A stretch of DNA of 64,000 bases from Paenibacillus rhizosphaerae (GCF_014192015.1 NZ_JACHXJ010000002.1:1054001-1118000), one strand, 5' to 3'; positions 54,244-63,382 are shown, counted from the stretch's first letter. The notes: generated by a model not told the origin, from the sequence alone. Made by a program: numbers and translations.

Positions 54244-55208
54244 GAGCCATCGTATATGAACAATACGGAGCACCAAATGTACTCCAGCACAAGGAAGTGA
54301 CCAAGCCGGCCCCTAAAGCCGGCGACATATTAATTAAGGTCTACGCAACCACCGCTGCAGCGGGGGATTGGCGATTACGCAAGGCAGACCCTTTTCTGGC
54401 AAGACTGTTCAACGGATTGTGGAGACCGAAGCGCATCCGCATACTCGGATTCGAAATGGCTGGTGTTGTCGAATCCACAGGCTCAAGCGTTACCCGGTTC
54501 AAGCCAGGGGATGCCGTTTACGCTGCCTGTGGCAACAGCTTTGGTGCATATGCGGAATACAAATGCCTCCCTGAGGAGGGATGCGTGGCACTCAAGCCGG
54601 AGAACATGACGTTCGAGGAGGCGGCTGCCGTCCCGGTTGGCTCCCTCACTGCGCTCCAGTTTCTGAGAGCAGGGAAACTAAGAAGCGGCATGCGCGTACT
54701 CGTATACGGTGCATCAGGCAGCGTCGGGACGTATGCCGTGCAGCTGGCAAAGTATTTTGAAGCAGAAGTTACCGGAGTATGCAGCGCTTCGAATGTTGAA
54801 CTGGTGACATCGATTGGCGCCGATCGGGTTTTGGATTATACAAAACAGCAGCTACCGACTGGGGGCCCGGCTTACGATATCATTTTCGATACGGTGGGGA
54901 AAAGTCCCTTTAAAGCATGCGTCAAGCTTCTGACACCGAACGGTGTCTACCTTCGGGCTTATCATGTGAACCCGGTGCTGATCCTTCGCGGGTTGTGGAC
55001 CAGCTTGACGAGCAGGAAGAAAGTAATCGGGGGAAATATGAAGGAAAACGCGGAAGACTTGGCTTTTCTGAAGGAACGGATCGAAGCGGGGCAGCTCCGG
55101 GCGGTTATCGACCGTCGTTACCGGCTGGAGCAAGCCGCCGAGGCACATGCCTATGCTGAGCAGGGCCACAAGAAAGGCAACGTAGTTCTAACCGTCTATG
55201 AGGATTGA
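54240..55208 (+). CDS. NAD(P)-dependent quinone oxidoreductase/alcohol dehydrogenase (MDR)
   Basis: Protein of 322 residues, medium-chain reductase superfamily. The N-terminal GroES-like domain (MRAIVYEQYGAPNVLQ, ILGFEMAGVVESTG, PGDAVYA) lacks the zinc-ligand cysteines. The Rossmann domain has VLVYGASGSVGTYAVQLAK and VLDYTKQ. It fits the zinc-independent quinone or enoyl reductase group. It is cotranscribed with the upstream membrane protein gene. The substrate is unknown. Confidence 0.88.
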   Translation: MRAIVYEQYGAPNVLQHKEVTKPAPKAGDILIKVYATTAAAGDWRLRKADPFLARLFNGLWRPKRIRILGFEMAGVVESTGSSVTRFKPGDAVYAACGNSFGAYAEYKCLPEEGCVALKPENMTFEEAAAVPVGSLTALQFLRAGKLRSGMRVLVYGASGSVGTYAVQLAKYFEAEVTGVCSASNVELVTSIGADRVLDYTKQQLPTGGPAYDIIFDTVGKSPFKACVKLLTPNGVYLRAYHVNPVLILRGLWTSLTSRKKVIGGNMKENAEDLAFLKERIEAGQLRAVIDRRYRLEQAAEAHAYAEQGHKKGNVVLTVYED

Positions 55209-55339
55209 GACGCCCGTCAGCTGCAAAGAAGACTTAAAGCGCATTATGGACACAGTCCCACGCCGCCGACATTAATCCATATTATTTGATTCATTTCAAT
55301 ACCTTCAGATATCGGCAATCTTACTCTAATAAACCGCAA

Positions 55340-55364
55340 AAACCGCGCAGCACGCGGTTTTTTT
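55340..55364. terminator. Bidirectional terminator
   Basis: AAACCGCG-N5-CGCGGTTT with A- and T-runs outside, between the convergent MDR and AraC genes. Confidence 0.88.
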
Positions 55365-55396
55365 GTGGTTTCTATACAGCGATTCAGAGAAACTCA

Positions 55397-56236
55397 TCAC
55401 TTGATTTCAACGCCCCGGAGTTCCCGAAACCGCTCGGGTGTCATGCCTTCATGTTTGCGGAATCGCTGAATAAAGTACGTACTGCTGGCAAAGCCGACCG
55501 TCTCCGCGATCTTTTTCACGGTCCATCCGGTTGAAATCAACAGGGATTTGGATTGAAGAATTCGGCATTCGTTCAAAAACCCGATTGGCGTCTTGCCGAA
55601 TAAACCGTGAAACTGCCTGCTGAAATGGGAGGGACTGTACTCAGCCTGACTCGCCATTTGCTCGAGCGAAAGGGGCTGATGACTGTGGGCGCGAATCCAC
55701 TGGGCCGTCTCCAACAGCTTGGTACGCATCCCCGGCTGTGTCCGTTCTTCCGAGTTATCTACGTACATGATAAACTCGGCAAGCATTTCGTACAGCATCG
55801 CGGACAGCCGCGCCTCGCCATCCTGCAGCGGGCGAATGCCGGTGGCCAGGAGATCCGACCATAATGAATCAAGCCGGTCCGCACCTTCCCAAGAAAATAT
55901 CCATGCCTCCCGTTCACCTCTGCCTTGAAGGAGCGGGCTAAGACCAGGAGCCGTAAAATGTACCCATCGGATATCCCAAGGCTCGTCTTGATCGGCATAA
56001 TACCGCTGTGGTACACCGGGGCCGCAAAGAAAACCGGTACCTTGACCAAGCTCCAACACAGTTTCACCAACCTGAATGTAACCTTTCCCGCCGCGGACGA
56101 TATGCCAATTATAAGTGGAGAGTCCGTGCATCCGGTTTTCGCTGTGTGACGGCTCATCTGCATAGTGGCCAAACGATTCGGGGTAACAATTGAAGTTCGT
56201 GAAGCGCGGGCTCGGAATAAAATAATTGATTCTCAT
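55397..56236 (-). CDS. AraC-family regulator, divergent from GH42
   Basis: Protein of 279 residues. The cupin sensing domain has STYNWHIVRGGKGYIQVGET and GTGFLCGPGVPQRYYAD. The C-terminal tandem HTH has SLEQMASQAEYSPSHFSRQF and VKKIAETVGFASSTYFIQRF plus the family signature end KHEGMTPERFREL. ATG 56236 follows AAAGGGGG; the frame extends to 56278 without support. It is divergent from the beta-galactosidase gene (136-base gap) and most likely activates it in response to a galactoside. Confidence 0.87.
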   Translation of the reverse strand: MRINYFIPSPRFTNFNCYPESFGHYADEPSHSENRMHGLSTYNWHIVRGGKGYIQVGETVLELGQGTGFLCGPGVPQRYYADQDEPWDIRWVHFTAPGLSPLLQGRGEREAWIFSWEGADRLDSLWSDLLATGIRPLQDGEARLSAMLYEMLAEFIMYVDNSEERTQPGMRTKLLETAQWIRAHSHQPLSLEQMASQAEYSPSHFSRQFHGLFGKTPIGFLNECRILQSKSLLISTGWTVKKIAETVGFASSTYFIQRFRKHEGMTPERFRELRGVEIK

Positions 56237-56372
56237 AACCCAACCCCCTTTAGCATAATCGTTATACGTCAGTATCAAAATCTTACGATTTAAGCTCCAT
56301 ATGTTTAATAATATAATGGGTTTTATAAGACATGATCAAGCAAAATAATGATACATATTGGAGGAGTTACCC

Positions 56373-58391
56373 ATGTATTTCGGCGTGGATTATTACCCCG
56401 AACATTGGCCTGAAGAACGATGGGCCACCGATGCCCGAATGATGCGGGAAGCGAATATCAACATCGTCCGGCTGGCGGAATTCGCTTGGGCTAAACTGGA
56501 GCCGGAAGAAGGACGGTACGACTTTACGTGGCTCGACCATGCCATAGAAGTACTGGCCCGGGAAGGGATCAAGATCATTTTGGGAACACCGACGGCAGCG
56601 GCTCCCAAGTGGCTAATGGATAAATATCCGGACATGTACCCGGTCGACATGCACGGCCTGACCAAAGGATTTGGTACACGGAGGCATTATTGTGTTAATC
56701 ATCCGGTGTATCAGAAGTATTCCGCAAGCATTGCCAGGGTCATGGCGGAGCATTACAAAGACAATGAGCACATCGTTGCTTGGCAAATCGATAATGAATT
56801 TGGTGGTCCGTGCTACTGCCAGAGCGATCTGCATGCCTTTCGGATATGGCTCCGTGAAAAGTACGGTACCGTCGACAAGCTGAACGAAGAATGGGGAACC
56901 GTGTTCTGGAGCCATACCTACCGCAGCTGGGAAGAAATTATGCTTCCCACGTATGCCGCAAGCGACGGCTTCAGCCAGGGCGGTTCCGGCGGATGGATGT
57001 CGACCCCGTATAACCATAATCCGGGCATGCAGCTCGATTACCGCCGATTCTACTCCGATTCGACCGCCGCCTATCAGCGGCTTCAAATCGAAGAGATTCG
57101 TGCATGCAGCTCCCTGCCGATCACCCATAACTTGATGGGTCATTTCAGCGAGATCGATTACTTCGACTTAGGCAAGGATCTTGACTTTATCTCTTGGGAT
57201 AACTATCCGAATAACATGTGGGGCAAGTCATCGCCTCTGACCGTCGCCATGGCCCATGATCTGATGCGTGGCATCAAAAATCAAAACTACTGGATGATGG
57301 AACAGCAGAGCGGTCCGTGCGGCTGGCACTCGTTGGGCGATACGCCCGAGCCGGGCCAGCTGCGGTTATGGACCTATCAGGCTATAGCGCATGGAGCGGA
57401 TGCCATGGTCTATTTTCGCTGGCGGGCCTGCACGTTCGGGATCGAACAGTATTGGCACGGCATTCTTGATCATGACGGCGTCGGCCGAAGACGGTACCGG
57501 GAGATCACCGCGATCGGACAGGAACTCAAAGAACTGTCACCCCTGTTTGTAGGGGCAGCCAATAACAATACCGTCGCTCTGGTTAAAAGCTACGATCAAG
57601 TGTGGAGCCACCGCGCTCAGCCGCATAACCGGAACTTTAATTATGAATCCCTGCTTGCAGCCTATTACAATGCAGTTGCCGGGCAGCATGTCGGTGTTGA
57701 CGTGGTCCGCGTGGAAACTGACTTTACGCCTTACAAGCTTGTTATGATGCCGGCATTCAATTTGATGACGGAAGAGATCGCAGACAAGTGTGAGGCATAT
57801 GTGACAGGCGGCGGTTCGCTGCTCATCACGTTCCGATCCGGAACACGTACCTGGAACAACCGCATGACGACTTTGACGCTGCCGGGCTTGTTCCGGACAA
57901 TGGCAGGCATAGAACTGGAAGAGTATGACTCGGTTAATTTCGGCCGGACTGTAGCTGTGAACGGAGAGTTCGGGGACGGCACCGCTTCGATGTGGTGCGA
58001 TGTGCTGAAGTTGGATGGGGCTGAGAGCCTCGCGGATTATCAGAGCCATTATTACAGCGGAACACCGGCAGTTACTGTTCACACCTATGGTAAGGGGAAG
58101 GTTTATTACGTCGGATGCGACCTGGATGACCAGGCGATGGAGGGCTTGATGAAGCTGGTTCTGGATAGGGAGGGCGCAGTCCCATCCTTACCCGAAACAT
58201 ATGATGGAATAGAGGCAGTCGAAAGAGAGAAGGATGGTAAAGGCTACCTGATGCTGCTGAATCATCGCAGCGAGTCCGTCGATGTAGAACTGGGGGGCAC
58301 GTATGTTGATGCCCTGAGCAAGCAGACCATTGAAGGCCGCATTCTCTTGGAACCATACGCCGTGCATGTGCTTTTAAACCCAGGGATCTAG
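56373..58391 (+). CDS. Beta-galactosidase, GH42
   Basis: Protein of 672 residues, full length for GH42. The N-terminus MYFGVDYYPEHWPEERWATD is typical. The acid/base glutamate is in AWQIDNEFGGPCYC (~residue 145); the nucleophile glutamate is in YWMMEQQSGPCGWHS (~310). The trimerisation and C-terminal beta domains follow. There is no signal peptide, so it acts in the cytoplasm on imported galactosides. ATG 56373 lies 6 bases after GGAGGAG; an upstream TTG at 56358 overlaps that site. No transporter is adjacent. Confidence 0.94.
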   Translation: MYFGVDYYPEHWPEERWATDARMMREANINIVRLAEFAWAKLEPEEGRYDFTWLDHAIEVLAREGIKIILGTPTAAAPKWLMDKYPDMYPVDMHGLTKGFGTRRHYCVNHPVYQKYSASIARVMAEHYKDNEHIVAWQIDNEFGGPCYCQSDLHAFRIWLREKYGTVDKLNEEWGTVFWSHTYRSWEEIMLPTYAASDGFSQGGSGGWMSTPYNHNPGMQLDYRRFYSDSTAAYQRLQIEEIRACSSLPITHNLMGHFSEIDYFDLGKDLDFISWDNYPNNMWGKSSPLTVAMAHDLMRGIKNQNYWMMEQQSGPCGWHSLGDTPEPGQLRLWTYQAIAHGADAMVYFRWRACTFGIEQYWHGILDHDGVGRRRYREITAIGQELKELSPLFVGAANNNTVALVKSYDQVWSHRAQPHNRNFNYESLLAAYYNAVAGQHVGVDVVRVETDFTPYKLVMMPAFNLMTEEIADKCEAYVTGGGSLLITFRSGTRTWNNRMTTLTLPGLFRTMAGIELEEYDSVNFGRTVAVNGEFGDGTASMWCDVLKLDGAESLADYQSHYYSGTPAVTVHTYGKGKVYYVGCDLDDQAMEGLMKLVLDREGAVPSLPETYDGIEAVEREKDGKGYLMLLNHRSESVDVELGGTYVDALSKQTIEGRILLEPYAVHVLLNPGI

Positions 58392-58506
58392 AGTGTGATT
58401 CGTAAAGGAACATAGCCAATTTCTTCGCAAAACCTCCTTCTGAATAATTTCGGGTGAATCCTCCATAATAGGGAAGTAAATCCAAGAGAAAATGGAGGAA
58501 AAGCAT

Positions 58507-58689
58507 ATGCTCGAAAACCTGGAAAGTAACTATGACTGCAGGAATGCAGGAGAGGATTTGCATCAGCTCAAGCAGGAGCTCTCCTCGCTCCGGGGTTTGG
58601 GCAAGGAAGACCCCAAGACGCAGGAAGACATTAACCGCCTCGAGAATCAGATTGCATTTATTATGAACAAATGTGACATTAATCATTAG
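58507..58689 (+). CDS. Small helical protein, unknown
   Basis: Protein of 60 residues (MLENLESNYDCRNAGEDLHQ ... FIMNKCDINH) with a heptad-like Leu pattern suggesting a short coiled coil and two cysteines. ATG 58507 follows GGAGG; ATG 58492 is less likely. It has its own terminator. The family is not recognised. Confidence 0.6.
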   Translation: MLENLESNYDCRNAGEDLHQLKQELSSLRGLGKEDPKTQEDINRLENQIAFIMNKCDINH

Positions 58690-58699
58690 TTTGGCAGCA

Positions 58700-58748
58700 G
58701 CACCCCTAAACCCGGTATGTACCTATACCGAGTCGCGGGGTGCTTTTT
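58700..58748 (+). terminator. Terminator of the small helical protein gene
   Basis: GCACCCC / GGGGTGC outer stem and CCGGTAT / ATACCG(A) inner stem, followed by TTTTT. Confidence 0.88.
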
Positions 58749-58807
58749 CATGGTATAAGCTTTTGGAAATACATCGTTTTCGGCACCCGGCATTGCCGTG
58801 AGTAAAG

Positions 58808-58839
58808 ACGGTCGTTCCTATTAGGGATGATCGTTTTTT
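58808..58839 (+). terminator. Orphan terminator-like hairpin
   Basis: ACGGTCGTTCC pairs with GGGATGATCGT through 11 pairs including three G-U, followed by six T. No gene lies between this and the preceding terminator. Confidence 0.55.
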
Positions 58840-58857
58840 CGCATGAGGAAATGATTC

Positions 58858-58887
58858 CCTTACTAAAGTGTAAGGCATATGTAAGGC
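58858..58887 (+). promoter_or_regulatory. Triple GTAAGG boxes upstream of the DUF418 gene
   Basis: CCTTAC (58858), GTAAGG (58870) and GTAAGGC (58881): one inverted and one direct repetition with 11-12-base spacing, about 80 bases before the ATG. A likely activator or repressor binding region; the protein is unknown. Confidence 0.4.
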
Positions 58888-58967
58888 TTTCTCTATTCAA
58901 ATCACTTTCAATTTAGCTTACATTAGCGAGGTGCGGCGGAAGACAGCAAGATGAGGAGTGATGGAGG

Positions 58968-59936
58968 ATGAATCAGGATGAGCGGACCAAAAACAGAATA
59001 GCGGTGCTGGATGCCTTAAGGGGCTTCGCACTCTTGGGCATTTTACTTGTGAATATAACGAGCATCATGGAGGCGGGGTTCCCCTCAAGAGGAACGATTG
59101 ATTGGGGGTTGAGCCGATTTTACGATTATGCGGTGGAGCAGCGGTTTTATGTGATCTTCTCGTTATTGTTCGGAACCGGATTTTATATTTTCATTACACG
59201 GGCGAAGGCGAGGGGGGACAAAGCGGTCGTTCTGTTCATAAGGCGGCTTGTCGCGCTGCTGGGCTTTGGTGCGGTCCACTTTATTTTTCAACCGGGAGAA
59301 GCACTGCATGTTTATGCTGTCATCGGCTTTCTATTGATCCCATTTTATAACCGAAAGCCTGCTTTTAATTTTGCTGCTATGCTAGCCGCACTTGGGCTGA
59401 GTCTCGTTCTGGGCGAGTATGCCGTAACGCTAGCGATGTTTTTGCTGGGGCTTTTACTCGGACAAATCGGATTTTTTACGAGAATTAACGAATTTGTGCC
59501 CCAATTACGGCTGACGGCATGGGTCTGCCTCGCACTGACTCCGGGGTCGATTTACCTGCAATACATAACATTCCCGACGAGCTGGTATGAAGAAGGAGCG
59601 AATATATCAGGATTGGTCATGGCAGCCTTCTATGTCTCGACTTTTCTGCTTTTGTTCCGGAACCGGCGCATTCAGCAGTTGCTGAAACCGTTGGCTGCTT
59701 TCGGCCGAACCGCATTAACGAACTATCTTGGCCAAACGGCAATCATTGTGTTGATTCTATTCTTGTTCGATCTGAAGCAGAAGGTCAGTGTAACGGATAC
59801 GACCCTCATCGCACTTTGCATCTACGCCGTTCAGGTTCCGCTCAGTTTCCTGTGGCTTAAACGGTTTAGAATGGGGCCTATGGAATGGATATGGCGGCTG
59901 CTGACTTACGGTAAAAGGATACCCATAAGAAAATGA
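58968..59936 (+). CDS. DUF418-type multi-spanning membrane protein
   Basis: Protein of 322 residues with about eight to nine hydrophobic helices. The N-terminal signature RIAVLDALRGFALLGILLVN is shared by DUF418 and related acyltransferase-like membrane proteins (YeiB group); FGRTALTNYLGQTAIIVLI and PLSFLWLKRFRMGPMEWIWR close the DUF418 domain. Typical DUF418 proteins are about 380 residues, so this one is slightly short. It may modify or transport a cell-envelope component. Confidence 0.8.
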   Translation: MNQDERTKNRIAVLDALRGFALLGILLVNITSIMEAGFPSRGTIDWGLSRFYDYAVEQRFYVIFSLLFGTGFYIFITRAKARGDKAVVLFIRRLVALLGFGAVHFIFQPGEALHVYAVIGFLLIPFYNRKPAFNFAAMLAALGLSLVLGEYAVTLAMFLLGLLLGQIGFFTRINEFVPQLRLTAWVCLALTPGSIYLQYITFPTSWYEEGANISGLVMAAFYVSTFLLLFRNRRIQQLLKPLAAFGRTALTNYLGQTAIIVLILFLFDLKQKVSVTDTTLIALCIYAVQVPLSFLWLKRFRMGPMEWIWRLLTYGKRIPIRK

Positions 59937-59956
59937 GTAAATCGCAATGGATTCAT

Positions 59957-60625
59957 GAGGTTTAGCGATTTTGCAGCTGGAGAAGGAAGGGCTGCTGCAT
60001 CGGATGGACGACGTACAAAAATACATCCCATGGTTAGAGTTCATTTATCACGGAGAGCCGCAAAAGATAACGATTAATCAACTGCTGCATCATACCAGCG
60101 GCATCGCCTCCAATACGATCACCCGGATCCCTGAAAGCAAAGCGGACAACGCGCTTGAACTGACGGTAAAAACATTGCAGGGCCAGGCGCTGGACCGAAA
60201 GCCGGGAAGTTCTTTTGAATACGCAACGATAAATTACTGATGATGCAACCGGATGGGCTGTCATGAACAAAAGCAAGGAAACGGTTATTTTTTATGCCGG
60301 TGAGAATCCGTCATTTACGTCGTATTTTATTTTGCAGCCGGATCAACAACTGGGTGTGGCGATTCTCGCCAATATGAACACGAGTTACACAACATCAATT
60401 GGACAAGGTGTGATGGACTTGTGCTGCTCATTCATATTTGTATGGTTGCTGCCGTTCTTGTAGTTAGTTATATGCATGCTGCCGACCATCCTGCTTGGAG
60501 GATTACCTTGGGCATTCATTAAAGTATGGGCGCCGACTTCTATTCCTGTTTTTCTATATAACGTCGTAACGGCGAGCATCCTTTATTTTATCTACGGATT
60601 GCTTCTACTCTTCACAAAAAAATGA
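59957..60625 (+). pseudogene. Decayed serine hydrolase (beta-lactamase/PBP4* family)
   Basis: Three fragments of one protein. 59971-60240 encodes KEGLLHRMDDVQKYIPWLEF and INQLLHHTSGIASNT and stops at SFEYATINY. About 60245-60463 resumes with KSKETVIFYAGENPSFTSYF and DQQLGVAILANMN. 60476-60625 encodes membrane helices (MLPTILLGGLPWAFIKVWAP) to a TGA. The N-terminus with the SxxK nucleophile and the middle of the domain are missing, and the frame changes at least once. It begins 20 bases after the DUF418 stop. Confidence 0.7.
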
Positions 60626-60697
60626 AAAACCTATGGGGCTGGATTATAATAAGTAATCATGTCGAATTGTAAAATAATCAAGCAGTGAGGGAAACCA

Positions 60698-61048
60698 ATG
60701 ACGATCGACGAAATCATTGAATACTGTCTGTCCTATCCGGCCTGTTATCAAGACCACCCGTTTGGAGCAGAATGGACCGTAATCCGGCATAAAGGGAACA
60801 AAAAAAGCTTTGCGCTGATTTTCCATCACAATGATCACTTGTGCGTGAATTTGAAATGCGAACCGAGCCGGGCGGATTTTTTGCGCAGTGTGTTCCAAGA
60901 AGTGACGCCAGCGTATCACATGAATAAGGAGCACTGGAATACGGTGATCTTGGATGGGGACCTCCAGGATGATGATATCCATGAGATGGTTAAGCACAGC
61001 TACGAATTGACGAAGCCCAAGATCCGATTGAGGAAGGCTAAACCATGA
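60698..61048 (+). CDS. MmcQ/YjbR-family protein
   Basis: Protein of 116 residues. TIDEIIEYCLSYPACYQDHP and WTVIRHKGNKKSFALIF, then LKCEPSRADFLRSVFQEVTP and HMNKEHWNTVIL, follow the YjbR pattern (CyaY-like fold, DNA-binding in some descriptions). Its cellular role is unclear. A standalone gene. Confidence 0.88.
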   Translation: MTIDEIIEYCLSYPACYQDHPFGAEWTVIRHKGNKKSFALIFHHNDHLCVNLKCEPSRADFLRSVFQEVTPAYHMNKEHWNTVILDGDLQDDDIHEMVKHSYELTKPKIRLRKAKP

Positions 61049-61180
61049 AACGCGCTGCCTGAACGTCGTGAGGAGCTATACCGGGATAGAGGCGGATCCT
61101 TTTTTACGTATGAACAGGGTCCTGGAATGACAACATAAGGAAGTGGTATACAACTCACTTTCCAGAGGAGGATATCTGTC

Positions 61181-61309
61181 ATGGCTCACCAGAAAAGAAG
61201 AAATGAAGCAGCCTGGAAGTCACGCAAGCAAGAACAGCATCCCCATGGCAAAATCAAATCGCTGAAAGAATTGTCCAGCGAATATGATGAGGAGCATACT
61301 GCGAAGTAA
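61181..61309 (+). CDS. Small basic protein, DUF6254-like
   Basis: Protein of 42 residues, starting MAHQKRRNEAAWKSRKQEQ and containing PHGKIKSLKELSSE. The W..RKQ.Q.PHGK.KS..EL pattern fits the DUF6254 family of small Bacillales proteins, as I recall it. A strong ribosome binding site AGAGGAGGA lies 8 bases upstream and a terminator follows, so it is very likely real. Confidence 0.65.
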   Translation: MAHQKRRNEAAWKSRKQEQHPHGKIKSLKELSSEYDEEHTAK

Positions 61310-61311
61310 GG

Positions 61312-61352
61312 AAGAGGAGACTGTACGGCAAATGTCCGGCAGTCTTCTTTTT
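61312..61352 (+). terminator. Terminator of the small basic protein gene
   Basis: AAGAGGAGACTG pairs with CAGTCTTCTTTT (two G-U pairs), followed by TTTT. Confidence 0.75.
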
Positions 61353-61419
61353 ATCACGATAGGCAATAAGGCTAGCGGGTCACAGCTCAAAATTTGCAAG
61401 TTATTTCTGATTTCCAGTC

Positions 61420-61461
61420 TTTACAAGCTGAAAAAAATGTATTATATTTGTTTGTGCAAAC
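61420..61461 (+). promoter_or_regulatory. Promoter and operator of the second MarR gene
   Basis: TTTACA (61420-61425), a 17-base spacer and TATATT (61443-61448). Directly after the -10 lies the palindrome GTTTGTGCAAAC (61450-61461), well placed for autorepression. Confidence 0.65.
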
Positions 61462-61492
61462 ATTAATTTGAACTTTGAATCGAGGCAGCGAC

Positions 61493-61918
61493 ATGTTGGA
61501 CACTTATTTTAAAGAATGCTTATATTTCACAGCCAATCGTCTCAGCAGGATTATTACCAAGATGGCCGAAGATGAGTTTGCACCGAGCGGACTTAACCCA
61601 ACCTCTGCGTTTTTGATGCTGACAGTGCTGGAGAAGGACGGCATCTCCCAGAAAGAAATCGGCCAAAGCCTCCATCTTAAGCCTTCCACCATTACGCGGC
61701 TCATCGAGAGCCTTCAAGCTAAAGGACTGCTCAGCAGCCGACAGGAAGGCAGAATGTCCTTGATTTACGCAACAGACCGGGGAAGAGATCTGGAAAGTCA
61801 AATCCACGAATGTTGGCAAAAGCTGAGGCAGCGATATAACACGGTATTAAACAGTCAGGACGATGAACTCTCCCTTCAACTGAATGAAGTAAGCAACCGC
61901 TTGGAAAATGCCGAATGA
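61493..61918 (+). CDS. MarR-family regulator
   Basis: Protein of 141 residues with the MarR winged helix: FTANRLSRIITKMAEDEFA, ISQKEIGQSLHLKPSTITRL (recognition), wing SSRQEGRMSLIYATDRGRDL, and a dimerisation helix. ATG 61493 follows GAGG; a TTG at 61475 is possible. TTGTGCAA occurs in the palindrome at its own promoter and again before the NmrA-like gene, so it probably controls both. Confidence 0.87.
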   Translation: MLDTYFKECLYFTANRLSRIITKMAEDEFAPSGLNPTSAFLMLTVLEKDGISQKEIGQSLHLKPSTITRLIESLQAKGLLSSRQEGRMSLIYATDRGRDLESQIHECWQKLRQRYNTVLNSQDDELSLQLNEVSNRLENAE

Positions 61919-61949
61919 CATGAACATTCGGTTATTCAACCGCACAATA

Positions 61950-61962
61950 TTTGCTTGTGCAA
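61950..61962 (+). promoter_or_regulatory. Second TTGTGCAA box, before the NmrA-like gene
   Basis: TTTGCTTGTGCAA shares TTGTGCAA (61955-61962) with the palindrome at 61450 and lies 25 bases before the start of the next gene. Confidence 0.5.
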
Positions 61963-61987
61963 CTAAATTTAAATTGGAGGAGATATG

Positions 61988-62806
61988 ATGAATCAGCCAA
62001 TTCTAATCGTTGGCAGTACGGGGAAAACAGGGCGTCGGGTATCGGAGAAGCTGCTGCAAAAGGGAATACCGGTCCGTTCCGGCTCGCGTTCCGCTGAGCT
62101 GCCCTTTGATTGGAACGATTCGTCCACATGGGAGCCGGTACTGCAAGGGACGAGGGCAGCGTATATTACCTATTATCCGGATTTGGCCGTTCCGGGTGCT
62201 GCTCAAGCGATCGGTTCGTTCGCGAGATTGGCCGTAGAAACCGGTGTGCGCCGGTTGGTTCTTTTGTCCGGCAGAGGTGAGGAGGAAGCTCAGCGGAGTG
62301 AACTTGCAATGCAGCATTCCGGCGCGGACTGGACGATTCTCCGCTGCAGCTGGTTTTGCCAGAATTTCAGCGAGAGCTTCCTGTATGACATGGTAAAAGC
62401 GGGAGTGGTAGCACTGCCGGCAGGAAGCGTGAGAGAACCGTTCATTGATGCTGACGATATTGCAGATGCAGCCGTCTCGGCTTTGACCGATGACCGGCAT
62501 ATCGGACAGCGGTATGAATTGACGGGTCCGCAGGCGGTAACTTTTGCGGAAGCTACGTCCTTGATCGCGAAAGCCTGTCAGCGGAATATTCGGTATCTCG
62601 AGCTTACTTTCGAACAATTCCTATCCATGCTTGCACAACAACAAGTAGCTGGTGAGTATGTCACGCTGCTGTCCTATTTGTTTTCCACCGTGCTGGATGG
62701 CCGAAACGAGATTCCGGCAGATGGCGTGGAGCAATTATTAGGAAGGAAGCCAAGGGATTTCTTCAACTATGCACAGCTGGCGGCCAGAGCCGGAGCTTGG
62801 AATTAA
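61988..62806 (+). CDS. NmrA-like NAD(P)-binding protein
   Basis: Protein of 272 residues, atypical SDR. The N-terminal nucleotide motif ILIVGSTGKTGRRVSEKLL is GxxGxxG. LVLLSGRGEEEAQRSELAMQ replaces the usual YxxxK, and WTILRCSWFCQNFSE and VREPFIDADDIADAAVSAL are family text. ATG 61988 lies 7 bases from GGAGG; ATG 61985 is also possible. It may act as an oxidoreductase or redox sensor (QorB/NmrA-like). Probably cotranscribed with the DUF1772 gene. Confidence 0.85.
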   Translation: MNQPILIVGSTGKTGRRVSEKLLQKGIPVRSGSRSAELPFDWNDSSTWEPVLQGTRAAYITYYPDLAVPGAAQAIGSFARLAVETGVRRLVLLSGRGEEEAQRSELAMQHSGADWTILRCSWFCQNFSESFLYDMVKAGVVALPAGSVREPFIDADDIADAAVSALTDDRHIGQRYELTGPQAVTFAEATSLIAKACQRNIRYLELTFEQFLSMLAQQQVAGEYVTLLSYLFSTVLDGRNEIPADGVEQLLGRKPRDFFNYAQLAARAGAWN

Positions 62807-62854
62807 AACAATCGTTTAACATAGCGGTCCATCAAATCCTAGGAGGACATATCT

Positions 62855-63337
62855 GTGGTGAATTTTCTATATTATCTGACCTTTGCGTCTACGTTAGGAT
62901 CCGGATTGCTGGCCGGCGTATTTTTCACATTTTCGGCATTCGTGATGACGTCGCTTTCCCGCCTTCCTGCGGATCAGAGCATATCTGCCATGCAGTCGAT
63001 CAATTCGACGATACTGCAATCGTTATTTATGCTGGTCTTTATGGGGACCACCATTCTAAGCGTCGTTTTGGGAGTTGCTTCGTTCTTTAAATCAGGCACC
63101 CATAGCGCGGCCTATGTAATCATTGGCAGCTTGTTTATTTTTATCGGAGTGTTTCTGGTAACGGCCGTCTTTAATGTGCCGCTTAATAATTCTTTAGCCG
63201 CTGTGAGCCCGGGGGCTGCCGAGGGACCGCAAGTATGGAGCGAGTATATAGCCGGCTGGGTACCCTGGAATCATGTAAGGACGATCTCCTCCATCGCGGC
63301 ACTGATTTCCTTTATGATCGCTATTCGTAAATGGTGA
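62855..63337 (+). CDS. DUF1772 membrane protein
   Basis: Protein of 160 residues with four hydrophobic segments and the DUF1772 (anthrone-oxygenase-like) signatures AGVFFTFSAFVMTSLSRLPA, MQSINSTI, NVPLNNSLA and WNHVRTISSIAA. It starts at GTG 62855, eight bases after AGGAGG. It lies 48 bases after the NmrA-like gene; such pairs are common in bacteria. The role is unknown. Confidence 0.85.
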   Translation: MVNFLYYLTFASTLGSGLLAGVFFTFSAFVMTSLSRLPADQSISAMQSINSTILQSLFMLVFMGTTILSVVLGVASFFKSGTHSAAYVIIGSLFIFIGVFLVTAVFNVPLNNSLAAVSPGAAEGPQVWSEYIAGWVPWNHVRTISSIAALISFMIAIRKW

Positions 63338-63382
63338 ACCTGTTAAGGGTAAAAAGACAGATCATTCAGTTTGGCGAACAAA

